Made by a program: the position numbers and the translations under genes
Shown here: positions 17,250 to 25,578 of the stretch, piece by piece
Numbering within the stretch: position 1 is the first letter of the stretch
Layout: every line of letters begins with the position of its first letter
Source of the DNA: JASHVB01 sp035523995
GTDB lineage: Bacteria; Pseudomonadota; Alphaproteobacteria; Acetobacterales; Acetobacteraceae
Reading direction: 5' to 3'
Length of the DNA stretch: 64,000 bases
Assembly: GCA_035523995.1 (NCBI GenBank)
Contig: DATKPQ010000103.1
Location: 1-64,000, forward strand
The notes under the pieces: generated by a model
Seen by the model: the letters and a program-made list of their open reading frames with translations, nothing else
Told to the model about the DNA's origin: nothing
The model's database searches: none

Positions 17250-18980
17250 ATGTCCGCCACCATCCATCCTGCGCTGGCTACGGGCCGGCGCTTGCCCAAT
17301 ATCTGGGACCTTGCCGCCGTAATCTGCGTGTTCGGCGCGCTAATTGCGGTGGCCGACGTCGCGCGCAGCACCTTTGCGCCGATCAGCGCACCGGGCGCCA
17401 CTCATGTCAGTCTGAATCCGATCTATCTGCCCGATTACGCCGTGCGCACCACGCTGCGCATGTTCGCCGCACTGGCGGCGTCTCTGCTGTTCACCTTTAC
17501 CTATGGCACCGCTGCCGCAAAGAGTCGCCGCGCCGGCCTAGTGCTGATCCCAGTGCTGGACATTCTGCAATCGGTCCCGATCCTCGGTTTCCTCACCTTC
17601 ACCGTCGTGTTCTTCATGAATCTGTTTCCAGGCCAGGTGATGGGGCTGGAACTGGCATCGATCTTCGCAATCTTCACCAGCCAGGCCTGGAACATGGCAT
17701 TCAGCATGTTCCAGTCGCTGCGTACGGTTCCCACCGACCTGGTGGAGGCCGCCAACAGTTTCCATCTCAGCGCGTGGCAGCGGTTCTGGCGGTTGGAGGT
17801 GCCGTTCGCCGTCCCCGGACTGGTGTGGAACACCATGATGTCGATGTCCGGTGGCTGGTTCTTCGTCGTGGCCTCGGAAGCGGTGTCGGTGGGCAACAAC
17901 ACCTGGACCTTGCCGGGGATCGGATCGTACGTCGCGCTGGCGCTGGAGCAACGGAACATTGTAGCGGTGGTGTGGGCCATCCTGGCGATGCTGGTGGTGA
18001 TCCTGCTCTACGATCAAATTCTGTTCCGCCCCCTGGTCGCGTGGTCTGCCAAGTTCCGCTTCGAAACCACGGCGGCCGCTACTGCGGTCGATCCCTGGCT
18101 GCTGCGCCTGTTGCGGCGCACCCGCTGGTTGGCGACTCTCGGCGAAGTCATTGGCGATGCCGCCGGCGCGCTGGGCGGCCTGCGGCTGTCGCTTGGTAGG
18201 CGTCGCTCTGCCGCCATGGCAGGCCGGAGGCCCTCTCGCCTGCTGGATGCAATCTGGTTGGCGGTACTGTTCCTTATCCTCGCCTGGGCGATGGAGCAGG
18301 TTGCGAGCTTCGTCGCCGGTAAACTGCACTGGTCCGATCTGCGGGTTGCGGTGGTGCTGGGCACCTTCACCCTGATCCGCGTCGTGGTGCTGATGATTAT
18401 TGCCAGCCTGATCTGGGTGCCGATCGGCGTCTGGATCGGCCTGCGCCCGCTCTGGGCACGGCGCGTGCAGCCGCTGGCCCAGTTCCTCGCCGCCTTTCCC
18501 GCCAACCTGTTGTTCCCGCCCTTCGTCCTGGCGATCGTCTATTTCAAACTTAACCCGGACATCTGGCTGACGCCGCTGATGGTCCTGGGCACCCAATGGT
18601 ACATCCTGTTCAATGTCATAGCCGGTGCTGCCGCCTATCCCGGCGATCTGCGCGAGGCAGCTGACAATTTCCACGTCGGCGGCCTGCTGTGGTGGCGCAA
18701 GGTGATCCTGCCAGGCATTTTCCCGTACTTTGTCACCGGCGCGATCACCGCATCGGGCGGTTCGTGGAACGCGGCGATCGTCGCTGAGGTCGCTTCCTGG
18801 GGAAATACGAAACTCCAAGCCCACGGCCTTGGTGCGTATATCGCGGACGCAACGGATAAGGGCGACATGGCCCGCGTGGTGCTGGGCGTGGTGGTGATGT
18901 CCGCCTTCGTCGTCTTGTTCAACCGATTGCTTTGGCGCCCGCTGTATGCCTATTCGCAACGCCGTCTGACGCTGGGTTGA
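17250..18980 (+). CDS. ABC transporter, two fused NitT/TauT-type permease domains
   Basis: A 576-residue inner-membrane protein holding two complete permease domains in tandem. Each has an EAA loop that contacts the ATPase: EAANSFHLSAWQRFWRLEVP at about residue 166 and EAADNFHVGGLLWWRKVILP at about 470. About twelve hydrophobic segments are visible, with an Arg-rich linker near residues 300-330. The fusion is seen in a subgroup of nitrate/sulfonate/taurine-type systems. The ribosome site before 17250 is weak, but the extension of the longer frame overlaps the divergent gene start. No substrate-binding protein gene is next to it. Confidence 0.88.
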   Translation: MSATIHPALATGRRLPNIWDLAAVICVFGALIAVADVARSTFAPISAPGATHVSLNPIYLPDYAVRTTLRMFAALAASLLFTFTYGTAAAKSRRAGLVLIPVLDILQSVPILGFLTFTVVFFMNLFPGQVMGLELASIFAIFTSQAWNMAFSMFQSLRTVPTDLVEAANSFHLSAWQRFWRLEVPFAVPGLVWNTMMSMSGGWFFVVASEAVSVGNNTWTLPGIGSYVALALEQRNIVAVVWAILAMLVVILLYDQILFRPLVAWSAKFRFETTAAATAVDPWLLRLLRRTRWLATLGEVIGDAAGALGGLRLSLGRRRSAAMAGRRPSRLLDAIWLAVLFLILAWAMEQVASFVAGKLHWSDLRVAVVLGTFTLIRVVVLMIIASLIWVPIGVWIGLRPLWARRVQPLAQFLAAFPANLLFPPFVLAIVYFKLNPDIWLTPLMVLGTQWYILFNVIAGAAAYPGDLREAADNFHVGGLLWWRKVILPGIFPYFVTGAITASGGSWNAAIVAEVASWGNTKLQAHGLGAYIADATDKGDMARVVLGVVVMSAFVVLFNRLLWRPLYAYSQRRLTLG

Positions 18981-18991
18981 GGAGACTCTGC

Positions 18992-20308
18992 ATGGATGCT
19001 GCCGTCGCCGCCCAAACCTCTGCCGCGTTGCTGGAAGTGCGCAACTGCCGGCAGGCGTACCACAAGGACGCCAGCGCCGATCTGGTGGTGCTGGAGGATG
19101 TCAACCTGACCCTGCGCGAAGGCGAGATGGTCGCGCTGCTGGGCCGCTCCGGGTCCGGTAAATCCACGCTGCTGCGCATCGTCTCCGGCCTGCTGCAACC
19201 GACTTCCGGCGAGGTGCTGTGGTGCGGGCGCCAGATCTCCGGTCCGGCCGATGGCGTGGCGATGGTGTTCCAGAGCTTTGCCCTGTTTCCCTGGCTGACG
19301 GTGCGGGAGAATGTCGAACTTGGCCTGGAAGCGCGCGGTGTGCACAGGGCCGAACGCGAGAAGCGCGCCGAGGAAGCAATCGACCTGATCGGCCTGGGCG
19401 GATTCGAAAACGCCTATCCGAAGGAACTGTCCGGCGGCATGCGCCAGCGCGTGGGGCTGGCGCGGGCATTGGTGGTGCACCCCGACCTGCTGCTGATGGA
19501 CGAGCCGTTCAGCGCGCTGGACGTACTGACCGCGGAAACGCTGCGCACCGACCTGATCGACCTGTGGGTGGAAGGCCGGCTGCCGCTGAAATCGGTGCTG
19601 ATGGTGACCCATAACATCGAGGAGGCGGTGCTGATGTGCGACCGCATCCTGGTGTTTTCTTCGAATCCTGGCAGGGTCGCAAGCGAGCTGCCGGTGAACC
19701 TGCCGCATCCGCGCAACCGCCTGGACCCGGTGTTCCGCCAGTTGGTGGACGACATCTATGCCTTGATGACCCGGCGCGCGCCCCCGGGCCCGCGTGCGCC
19801 GGCGGCACCGGTGGCCACCATCGGCACGCCGCTGCAGCGGGTCGGCACCAACCTGATGTCGGGCATGATGGAGACTCTGGCCGGCCCGCCGTACAACGGT
19901 CGCGCCGACCTGCCGGCGTTGGCGGCTTCTCTGCAATACGAGGTCGATGAGCTGCTGCCTCTGGGCGAGGCGCTGCAGATGCTGCATTTCGCCGTGCTGG
20001 AGGAGGGCGATATTTCGCTGACCGATGATGGGCGGAAATTTGTTGCCGCCGATACCGAGGAGCGCAAGCAGAGCTTCGGCGCCGCGCTGCGTGCACACGT
20101 GCCGATCATCAACATGATTCGGCAGGTGCTGGACCAGCGGTGGAACCATCGAGCGTCGGCTGAGCGGTTCCGCGATGAGCTGGAGGACCACATGTCGCCC
20201 GACTACGCCGAAGACACGCTGCGCGCGGCGATCGGTTGGGGGCGGTATGCGGAATTGTTCTCCTACGATGAGGAGGCGGGTCAGTTCAGCTTGGAGGAAG
20301 CGGAGTAG
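18992..20308 (+). CDS. ABC transporter ATPase with C-terminal AAA-associated domain
   Basis: A 438-residue ATPase for the preceding permease. Walker A GRSGSGKST near residue 52, the signature LSGGMRQRV near 146, Walker B LLLMDEPFSALD near 168, and the switch His in VTHNIEEAV. Residues 1-260 form the NitT/TauT-type ATPase; from about 295 on lies the AAA-associated C-terminal domain (MMETLAGPPYNGRADLPALA onward) often found with fused permeases. A GAGGAGA site overlaps the end of the permease gene, so both are translated from one message. Substrate unknown. Confidence 0.9.
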   Translation: MDAAVAAQTSAALLEVRNCRQAYHKDASADLVVLEDVNLTLREGEMVALLGRSGSGKSTLLRIVSGLLQPTSGEVLWCGRQISGPADGVAMVFQSFALFPWLTVRENVELGLEARGVHRAEREKRAEEAIDLIGLGGFENAYPKELSGGMRQRVGLARALVVHPDLLLMDEPFSALDVLTAETLRTDLIDLWVEGRLPLKSVLMVTHNIEEAVLMCDRILVFSSNPGRVASELPVNLPHPRNRLDPVFRQLVDDIYALMTRRAPPGPRAPAAPVATIGTPLQRVGTNLMSGMMETLAGPPYNGRADLPALAASLQYEVDELLPLGEALQMLHFAVLEEGDISLTDDGRKFVAADTEERKQSFGAALRAHVPIINMIRQVLDQRWNHRASAERFRDELEDHMSPDYAEDTLRAAIGWGRYAELFSYDEEAGQFSLEEAE

Positions 20309-20523
20309 GCGTCGTCAAGGGACGTTGCGCTACCTCGATACTTATAACATTGCGAGTTGACCCCCGGCCGGCGCGGTCGACTCGAAAAAAGTCCCGCCTC
20401 CCCTTGTGGCACGGGGAGGGGGGTTCATCTATCGGCTTGCTACCGATGGTTGCGCGATCTGGACGCCTACTTTCAACAACGGGAAACATTCGGTAGAATT
20501 GGCGTGACGGTGGGAGGAACGAA
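20309..20523. repeat. gap with family A-like hairpin
   Basis: Holds CCTCCCCTTGTGGCACGGGGAGG (about 20398-20420), an inverted repeat with CCTCCCC and GGGGAGG arms. Read on the minus strand it is followed within a few bases by a run of T, so it could stop antisense transcription. The last bases carry GGGAGGAACGAA, the ribosome site of the MFS gene. Confidence 0.5.
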
Positions 20524-21795
20524 ATGGCCGTGACGGCTGGCGAAGACACTCGCGCAAAACCGAGCGACAGCCGGACACGCCGATCGCACCGGCTGAGCCT
20601 GGCGATTATCAGCGCGACACATGCGGAGCAACATGCCGTCGTGGCGATTCAGCCGCTGATTTTTCCCTATGTGATGGCTGCCCTCGGCTTCGACTACGCA
20701 ACGCTGGGGCTGCTGCTTGGGGTAGCCAATCTGGTCAACGGTGTGGCGCAGGGGATGCATGCCTGGACCAGCCGTTATCTGCGCCGGCGCACCATCATTG
20801 GTCTCGGCAGCATCGGCATGGGGTTGTCGCTCGGATGCATGGCTCTGGCGCAGAGTTTTGCTCAGTTTGGCGGCGCGATGATATTCGGGCGCCTTGCGAG
20901 CAGTGCGCAGCACCCGTTGGCCAATTCGCTGATGTCGGATTGGTATGAGCCGCAGCAGCGGGGACGCGCTTTTTCGATTCATTTTTCCGGCGGCAATGTC
21001 GGCAGCGTGATCACGCCGATCATCGCCGGCTTCCTGATTGTGCGGTTCGGCTGGCAGGTGTCGCTCTACGCCCTGATGCTGCCGGGGCTGGTGTTTGGAT
21101 TGCTCGCGGCGTTTTTTGTCACGGATGAGCGCCAGTCGGTTCGGGTTGCGACGGTGGGCGCGAAACACTCGAGAGATCGGCTCGATTATCTGGCGCCGTT
21201 GCGCGACAGCGGCATCCGGCTGGTGATCCTGGCGTGTGCGGTTGCCGCCGGCGGCCGCGGCCTGGGGATTGTGATGGTCTATGTGCCGCTGTATCTGTCT
21301 CAGGGGCTGCATTACAGCATGCTGTCCACGAGCATTCTCTTCACCATCATGATGGTGGGCAGCGTGATCGGGCCGATCCTGGCGGGCCACCTGTCCGATC
21401 GGTTCGGGCGCAAGCCGCTGATCGTCTTGTCGCTGATGGGGGCCTCGGTGGCCACCGTTATGCTGATCCTGGCGGGCCGCACGCTGCCGGGCGTGGTCGT
21501 GGGACTGATTGTGCTCGGATTGACCGTGTATAACGAAAGCCCGCTGATGCAGGCGTTCCTTTCGGATCACGCCAAGCGCGAGAACCGTGACGCCGCTTTC
21601 GCGGTGTTTTATGTGCTGACCTACGCCGCCGGTGCCGCATGGTCTGCGGTGCTGGGCCTGCTGGTCAATCGCTTCGGTTTCGAGGCGGCGTTTGTGACGA
21701 TGATTGTGTCGTATTTTCTGGCGTCGTTCGTGACCCTAATGATCAAGGCGCCGGGGACGGTGCCTGATCCGGCGGTTTCGGTGAGCCCCGCCTAG
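20524..21795 (+). CDS. MFS transporter
   Basis: A 423-residue major facilitator with about 12 hydrophobic spans. The inter-helix 2-3 loop reads ARRRTIIGL-like (RYLRRRTIIGLGSIGMGLSL), and the second half has the matching GHLSDRFGRKPLIVLSLMG near residue 290, the clearest family motif. The N terminus is Lys/Arg-rich and cytoplasmic. GGGAGGAACG precedes the ATG. It stands alone on the plus strand. Substrate cannot be predicted; efflux or uptake of an organic anion is possible. Confidence 0.9.
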   Translation: MAVTAGEDTRAKPSDSRTRRSHRLSLAIISATHAEQHAVVAIQPLIFPYVMAALGFDYATLGLLLGVANLVNGVAQGMHAWTSRYLRRRTIIGLGSIGMGLSLGCMALAQSFAQFGGAMIFGRLASSAQHPLANSLMSDWYEPQQRGRAFSIHFSGGNVGSVITPIIAGFLIVRFGWQVSLYALMLPGLVFGLLAAFFVTDERQSVRVATVGAKHSRDRLDYLAPLRDSGIRLVILACAVAAGGRGLGIVMVYVPLYLSQGLHYSMLSTSILFTIMMVGSVIGPILAGHLSDRFGRKPLIVLSLMGASVATVMLILAGRTLPGVVVGLIVLGLTVYNESPLMQAFLSDHAKRENRDAAFAVFYVLTYAAGAAWSAVLGLLVNRFGFEAAFVTMIVSYFLASFVTLMIKAPGTVPDPAVSVSPA

Positions 21796-22263
21796 CCGTC
21801 CAGAATCAGAGAAGCGCGGCACTGCCCGCGCCCTGTCGTTGCGAAGAGCGATACGAACGAAGGTGGTGCAGTCGCACGCATTTTCCGTGCGCTTTTTCGC
21901 GGGAGACTGCTTCATCGCCGCGCTACTCGCAATGACAGTACGCAGTCGAGCGCACCCTGCCTGATTGTGAAGTCCTGCTTCATAGCCCGTCAACATTATC
22001 GCAAATAGTAGCCCGCGGATGGCGGCCTTACATCCGGATTGAAATCAGCAGGACCGCTGATGGCGGAGCCCAATCTTTGCGACATCATCGGTTATCCCAA
22101 GAACAAGAGCGACCGTCGCAATGCGAGAAACCAGACCGATGCAAGCAATCCGTCACGTCGTCTTGGTGTTATTCTAACCATAACAGATGCAACTTCCGTG
22201 GCCAATCCCACGCCGCGGCGATGAGTAAGTCACGGCGTAACTCCAACCTTGACAGGAGGCCAA
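21796..22263. repeat. 468-base gap with family B repeat
   Basis: No gene recognised. Positions 21832-21947 hold a family B repeat: GTCGTTGCGAAGAGCGATACG on the left and a matching CTGCTTCATCGCCGCGCTACTCGCAATGAC on the right, inverted with respect to each other. The rest has no codon bias. GACAGGAGGCCAA at the right end is the ribosome site of the next gene. Confidence 0.6.
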
Positions 22264-22800
22264 ATGTCGACGGCAACCATCTTCCAGATACAGCTCGTCC
22301 TGGGTTATGTCCCATGGCTGCTTTGCTTCAGCGCTTATGTCTGGCCCAAGCTCAAGTCGATGGACCAGGCCCAGGCGCAACGCGCCATCGCGACGCTGCA
22401 CAGCTTCCGATTCTTCGGGCTGGTCTTCATTGTTCCGGGCATCGTCGGCGCCAATCTGCCGCTCGGCTTCGCCACGTTCGCCGCTTACGGCGATTTTGCG
22501 ACCGGGGTGCTGGCCATGTTGGCGCTTCTGACGGCAAGGGTGCGGCAGCTCTTTTGGCCATTGGTCGCGGCCTTCAATCTTGTGGGAGCAGCGGACCTTA
22601 TTGTGGACTATTATCACGGCATCCAGGTCGGTCTTCCTGCACTGGCAGGGCAGTTGGGTGCCGCTTACATCGTTCCGGTCATCTACGTGCCTGCGCTGAT
22701 GATCACGCATTGCGTTGCGTTCTATCTGCTGGCGCGTCCTCGTCGCAAGACGGCTCAGGCTGTCGCCTTGTTCGCCGATCCGGCGCGAGGCGTGGGATAG
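22264..22800 (+). CDS. small integral membrane protein of unknown function
   Basis: A 178-residue protein with about five hydrophobic segments (residues roughly 6-26, 50-67, 78-93, 97-120, 130-157) and a basic C-terminal tail RPRRKTAQ. I do not recognise the family with certainty; similar proteins are annotated only as hypothetical membrane proteins. The start at 22264 is well supported by CAGGAGGCCAA. It is followed 79 bases later by the amidohydrolase gene on the same strand and could be co-transcribed with it. Confidence 0.75.
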   Translation: MSTATIFQIQLVLGYVPWLLCFSAYVWPKLKSMDQAQAQRAIATLHSFRFFGLVFIVPGIVGANLPLGFATFAAYGDFATGVLAMLALLTARVRQLFWPLVAAFNLVGAADLIVDYYHGIQVGLPALAGQLGAAYIVPVIYVPALMITHCVAFYLLARPRRKTAQAVALFADPARGVG

Positions 22801-22879
22801 GGCTGGTGGCTGGGAACGCGACTCCGCTTTCCCCGACGTGACGCCAGGGGCACAATCCTGGCGTCAGCGGAGGGAAACG

Positions 22880-24319
22880 ATGTCGCAGACCACCTGCATC
22901 CGGAACGCCGCCTGGATCATCGCCTGGGACGCGGGGGCGGGCGAGCACATTTATCTGCGCAATGCCGACCTCGCTTTTCGCGGCAATACCATCGTGCATG
23001 TCGGCAAGAACTATCAAGGCGAGGCCGACGTCACGATCGATGGCCGCGACCTGATGCTGATCCCGGGCCTGGTGGATATCCATTCCCATCCCAGCACCGA
23101 GCCGTTCTTCCGTGGCATTCGCGAGGAACATGGCGTGCCGGCGATGTTCATGTCCGGTTTGTATGAACGCTCCTTCGCGTTTCGCACCGATGCGGACGGC
23201 CGCCGAGCCGGCAAGGCGGTGGCTTATTGCGAGATGCTGCGCACCGGCATCACCTCCGTCGCCGATCTGTCCGGCAATGACCCGGGTTGGATCGATCTGG
23301 CGGCGCAGAGCGGGCTGCGGGTGTTCCTGGCTCCCGGGTATGCGTCCGCGCGCTGGCACCTGGAGAACGAATGGCAGCTTAAATACGTTTGGGACGAAGC
23401 AGCGGGACGGCGCGGCTTCGGTGACGCGCTGACGCTGATCGAGCAAGCAGGGCGGCATCCCAGCAGGCGGTTGTCTGGCATCGTATTTCCGGCGCAGATC
23501 GATACCTGCACCGAGGCGTTGCTGCGGGAGAGCTGGGAGGCAGCGCAGGCGCAGGACCTGCCGTTCACCACGCATTGCGCGCAGAGCGTCAACGAGTTCA
23601 ACGAAATGGTCAGCCGGCATGGCAAGACGCCGATCCGTTGGGCGAACGACATCGGCATCCTTGGTCTGCGATGCATTCTTGGTCATGCAATTTTTATCGA
23701 CGAGCATTCGTGGACGAATTGGCACACGCGGGACGATTTGCGGTTGCTGGCGGAGACGGGGACGTCGGTCGCGCATTGTCCTTCGCCGTTCGCGCGCTAT
23801 GGCCACATGCTGGAAGACTTCGGGCGTTATCGGCGGGCGGGTGTGAACATTGGGCTCGGGACGGATGTGGCGCCGCATAACCTGATCGAGGAGATGCGGC
23901 TGGCGGCGATCCTGGCGCGGGTAGCGGCGCGCGACATTAACACCACCAGCACCGCGGCGATTTTTCATGCCGCGACGGTGGGTGGGGCAACGGCGCTGGG
24001 GCGCGACGATATCGGCCGGTTGGCACCGGCCGCGCGCGCCGATCTGGTGCTGGTGGATTTGACCAACCCGTTCATGCTGCCGGCGCGCGATCCGCTGCGC
24101 TCGTTGGTTTACACCGCGGCGGATCGGGCGGTGCGCAACGTTTTTGTCGATGGAGAGAAGGTGGTGGAAGACGGGCGTGTGCTGACGTTGGATCATGCGG
24201 AGGCGTTGGGTCTGCTGGCGGACGCGCAGGCGCGGATGATGGCGGACACGCCGCGGCACGATTGGGCAAAGCGAAGGGCGGAGGAGATCGTGCCGTTGAG
24301 TTTGGCGGTGGGGGAGTAG
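22880..24319 (+). CDS. amidohydrolase, ATZ/TRZ-like
   Basis: A 479-residue metal-dependent hydrolase of the subtype that includes atrazine chlorohydrolase, cytosine deaminase and guanine deaminase. Metal motifs: VDIHSHPSTEP near residue 69 (His-x-His), TTHCAQS near 235, GHAIFIDEHSW near 272, and GTDVAPHN near 330 with the catalytic Asp. The beta-sandwich domain is formed by both ends, as usual (FRGNTIVHVGKN and RADLVLVDLTNP). GGAGGGAAACG precedes the ATG. It probably deaminates or dechlorinates a heterocycle or amide; the nearby monooxygenase may act in the same pathway. Confidence 0.88.
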   Translation: MSQTTCIRNAAWIIAWDAGAGEHIYLRNADLAFRGNTIVHVGKNYQGEADVTIDGRDLMLIPGLVDIHSHPSTEPFFRGIREEHGVPAMFMSGLYERSFAFRTDADGRRAGKAVAYCEMLRTGITSVADLSGNDPGWIDLAAQSGLRVFLAPGYASARWHLENEWQLKYVWDEAAGRRGFGDALTLIEQAGRHPSRRLSGIVFPAQIDTCTEALLRESWEAAQAQDLPFTTHCAQSVNEFNEMVSRHGKTPIRWANDIGILGLRCILGHAIFIDEHSWTNWHTRDDLRLLAETGTSVAHCPSPFARYGHMLEDFGRYRRAGVNIGLGTDVAPHNLIEEMRLAAILARVAARDINTTSTAAIFHAATVGGATALGRDDIGRLAPAARADLVLVDLTNPFMLPARDPLRSLVYTAADRAVRNVFVDGEKVVEDGRVLTLDHAEALGLLADAQARMMADTPRHDWAKRRAEEIVPLSLAVGE

Positions 24320-24332
24320 AAGGTTGCGTACC

Positions 24333-24414
24333 GACCCGATCACCCTCACCCTCGTCGCCTTCGGCGTCTCGCCCTTTCCCCCGCTGCGTGAATAGCGCAG
24401 CGCTGGAGGGGTTA
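24333..24414. repeat. family A repeat, copy 2
   Basis: GACCCGATCACCCTCACCCTCG followed by CTCGCCCTTTCCCCC, matching the inner part of the copy at 29790-29852. It fills the intergenic space between the amidohydrolase and the monooxygenase genes, and ends just before the AGGAGCC ribosome site of the latter. Confidence 0.65.
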
Positions 24415-24430
24415 ACATGTAGGAGCCTCG

Positions 24431-25336
24431 ATGAATCTTCCTGCCATCTCCCTCGTAGCCGTGCCTGGCCGCAGACGGCTGACCATCGAAATCGCGCAAG
24501 AGATCGAACGCCGAGGATTTGCCGGCATCTATTCGCCGTCGATATTCGGCAACATGTCGCTGTGCGAGGCGTTGGCGTGGAATACCAAGACCATCCCGTT
24601 CGGCACGGCCATCGCCCCGATCTACGCGCGCACCGTTGGTGATTTCGCGCAAAGCGCTGCGTTCATGCACGAGATTTCCGGCGGGCGCTTCAGCCTGGGC
24701 ATTGGTGTGGCGCACGGTCCGAGCCATGTGCGCATGGGCGTCATGCCGGGTAAGCCGCTGGGCGATACGCGCAGCTTCGTCGAGCGATTCCGGGCACAGG
24801 AAGGGCTCGGCGCGCTGCCGCCGATTATTATTGCGGCGCTGCGCAAGAGAATGGTGGCGCTGGCGGGAGAGATCAGCCAGGGGGTGGTGTTCGCCAATGC
24901 CTCGCTGTCGCACATGGCGGAGTCATTGTCCGCGCTGCCGGGGGCAATGCGCAACGCACCCGATTTCTTCATCGGCAACATGCTGCCGACCTGCATCAAC
25001 GACGATATCGATGCCGCGAAGGCCGTCTGCCGTCGCGCGCTGATCAATTACGCCTTCCTGCCGAACTATCGGAACTACTGGAAGGAAGCAGGCTACGTCG
25101 AGGAAATGAACGCAATCGAGCGCTTCATCGCCGAAAACCGGCCGCGCGAGGATGTGACGCGGCTTTTTACTGATAAATGGCTGGCGGACAATACGTTGTT
25201 CGGTCCCGCGGCACGGGTGCGGGATGGCGTGGAGGCGTGGCAGACCGCCGGCGTGCGCACGCCTGTCATTGTTCCGTCATCCGCGGCGGGCAATCAACTG
25301 AAGGCGCTGGAGGAGATCTTCGCGGCATTCGCATAG
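24431..25336 (+). CDS. luciferase-like monooxygenase, F420/FMN type
   Basis: A 301-residue LLM-class oxidoreductase, shorter than the two-component monooxygenases and close in layout to F420-dependent methylene-H4MPT-reductase-like members. Seen: ERRGFAGIYSPSIFGNMSLCEALAWN near the N terminus, PIYARTVGDFAQSAAFMHEISGGRFSLGIGVAHGP near 60-98 and VIVPSSAAG near the end. It follows the amidohydrolase gene on the same strand. Substrate unknown. Confidence 0.85.
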   Translation: MNLPAISLVAVPGRRRLTIEIAQEIERRGFAGIYSPSIFGNMSLCEALAWNTKTIPFGTAIAPIYARTVGDFAQSAAFMHEISGGRFSLGIGVAHGPSHVRMGVMPGKPLGDTRSFVERFRAQEGLGALPPIIIAALRKRMVALAGEISQGVVFANASLSHMAESLSALPGAMRNAPDFFIGNMLPTCINDDIDAAKAVCRRALINYAFLPNYRNYWKEAGYVEEMNAIERFIAENRPREDVTRLFTDKWLADNTLFGPAARVRDGVEAWQTAGVRTPVIVPSSAAGNQLKALEEIFAAFA

Positions 25337-25367
25337 CGGGCGCGGGGCGACGCGGACGAAAATCCAA

Positions 25368-25396
25368 TTTACATCCACAGCTCCGCACCCTATAAG
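25368..25396 (+). promoter_or_regulatory. sigma-70-like promoter of the asd leader
   Basis: TTTACA at 25368-25373 and TATAAG at 25391-25396 are separated by exactly 17 bases; each differs from the consensus by one base. Transcription would start near 25403, immediately before the leader ATG. Confidence 0.6.
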
Positions 25397-25403
25397 ACAC
25401 AGC

Positions 25404-25478
25404 ATGTCGTGTCTAACGAAGCGTACGGTCCATATGAACAAGCGCCCCGCCGGGGTGCCTTGGGCGTGCGCGTGTTGA
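25404..25478 (+). CDS. putative leader peptide of the asd attenuator
   Basis: A 24-codon frame ending in TGA at 25476-25478; a second in-frame ATG at 25434 would give 14 codons. The stretch LTKRTVHMNK contains two Thr, two Lys, one Met and one Asn, all aspartate-family residues and therefore possible control codons for asd. The ATG at 25404 would be nearly leaderless given the predicted promoter, and the ATG at 25434 lacks a good ribosome site, so translation is unproven. Confidence 0.4.
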   Translation: MSCLTKRTVHMNKRPAGVPWACAC

Positions 25479-25537
25479 AACCAGCGACATAGCGAACCCC
25501 CAAGGCCCCGCCGGTCACCGACGGGGCCTTCGCTTTT
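25442..25537 (+). promoter_or_regulatory. transcription attenuator upstream of asd
   Basis: Four segments can pair in two exclusive ways. Segments 1-2: GCGCCCC (25442-25448) with GGGGTGC (25452-25458). Segments 2-3, the antiterminator: GGGG and CCTTGGG (25452-25464) with CCCAAGGCCCC (25499-25509), leaving a two-base bulge. Segments 3-4, the terminator: AAGGCCCCG (25502-25510) with CGGGGCCTT (25522-25530), followed by CGCTTTT. This is the classical amino-acid attenuator layout, and it sits between a promoter with a leader peptide and the asd start. Confidence 0.6.
25502..25537 (+). terminator. intrinsic terminator of the asd leader
   Basis: Nine-base perfect GC-rich stem AAGGCCCCG / CGGGGCCTT with an 11-base loop, then CGCTTTT. 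It is the terminator half of the attenuator; asd begins 41 bases after it. Confidence 0.65.
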
Positions 25538-25578
25538 CTGGCACCCGTCTCCCGGCTCCATCACGGAGACGAGTCCAC

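Noticed and set aside
17538..18959. 473-codon minus-strand frame over the ABC permease
   Set aside because: Gln, His and Arg-rich shadow of the permease; membrane segments and EAA loops are on the plus strand.
20389..20424. Intrinsic terminator for the ABC operon
   Set aside because: The hairpin has a T run only on the minus-strand side, while the operon is on the plus strand.
25404..25537. Riboswitch or small RNA gene before asd
   Set aside because: No known riboswitch core was recognised, and the mutually exclusive stems plus a short peptide fit an attenuator better.
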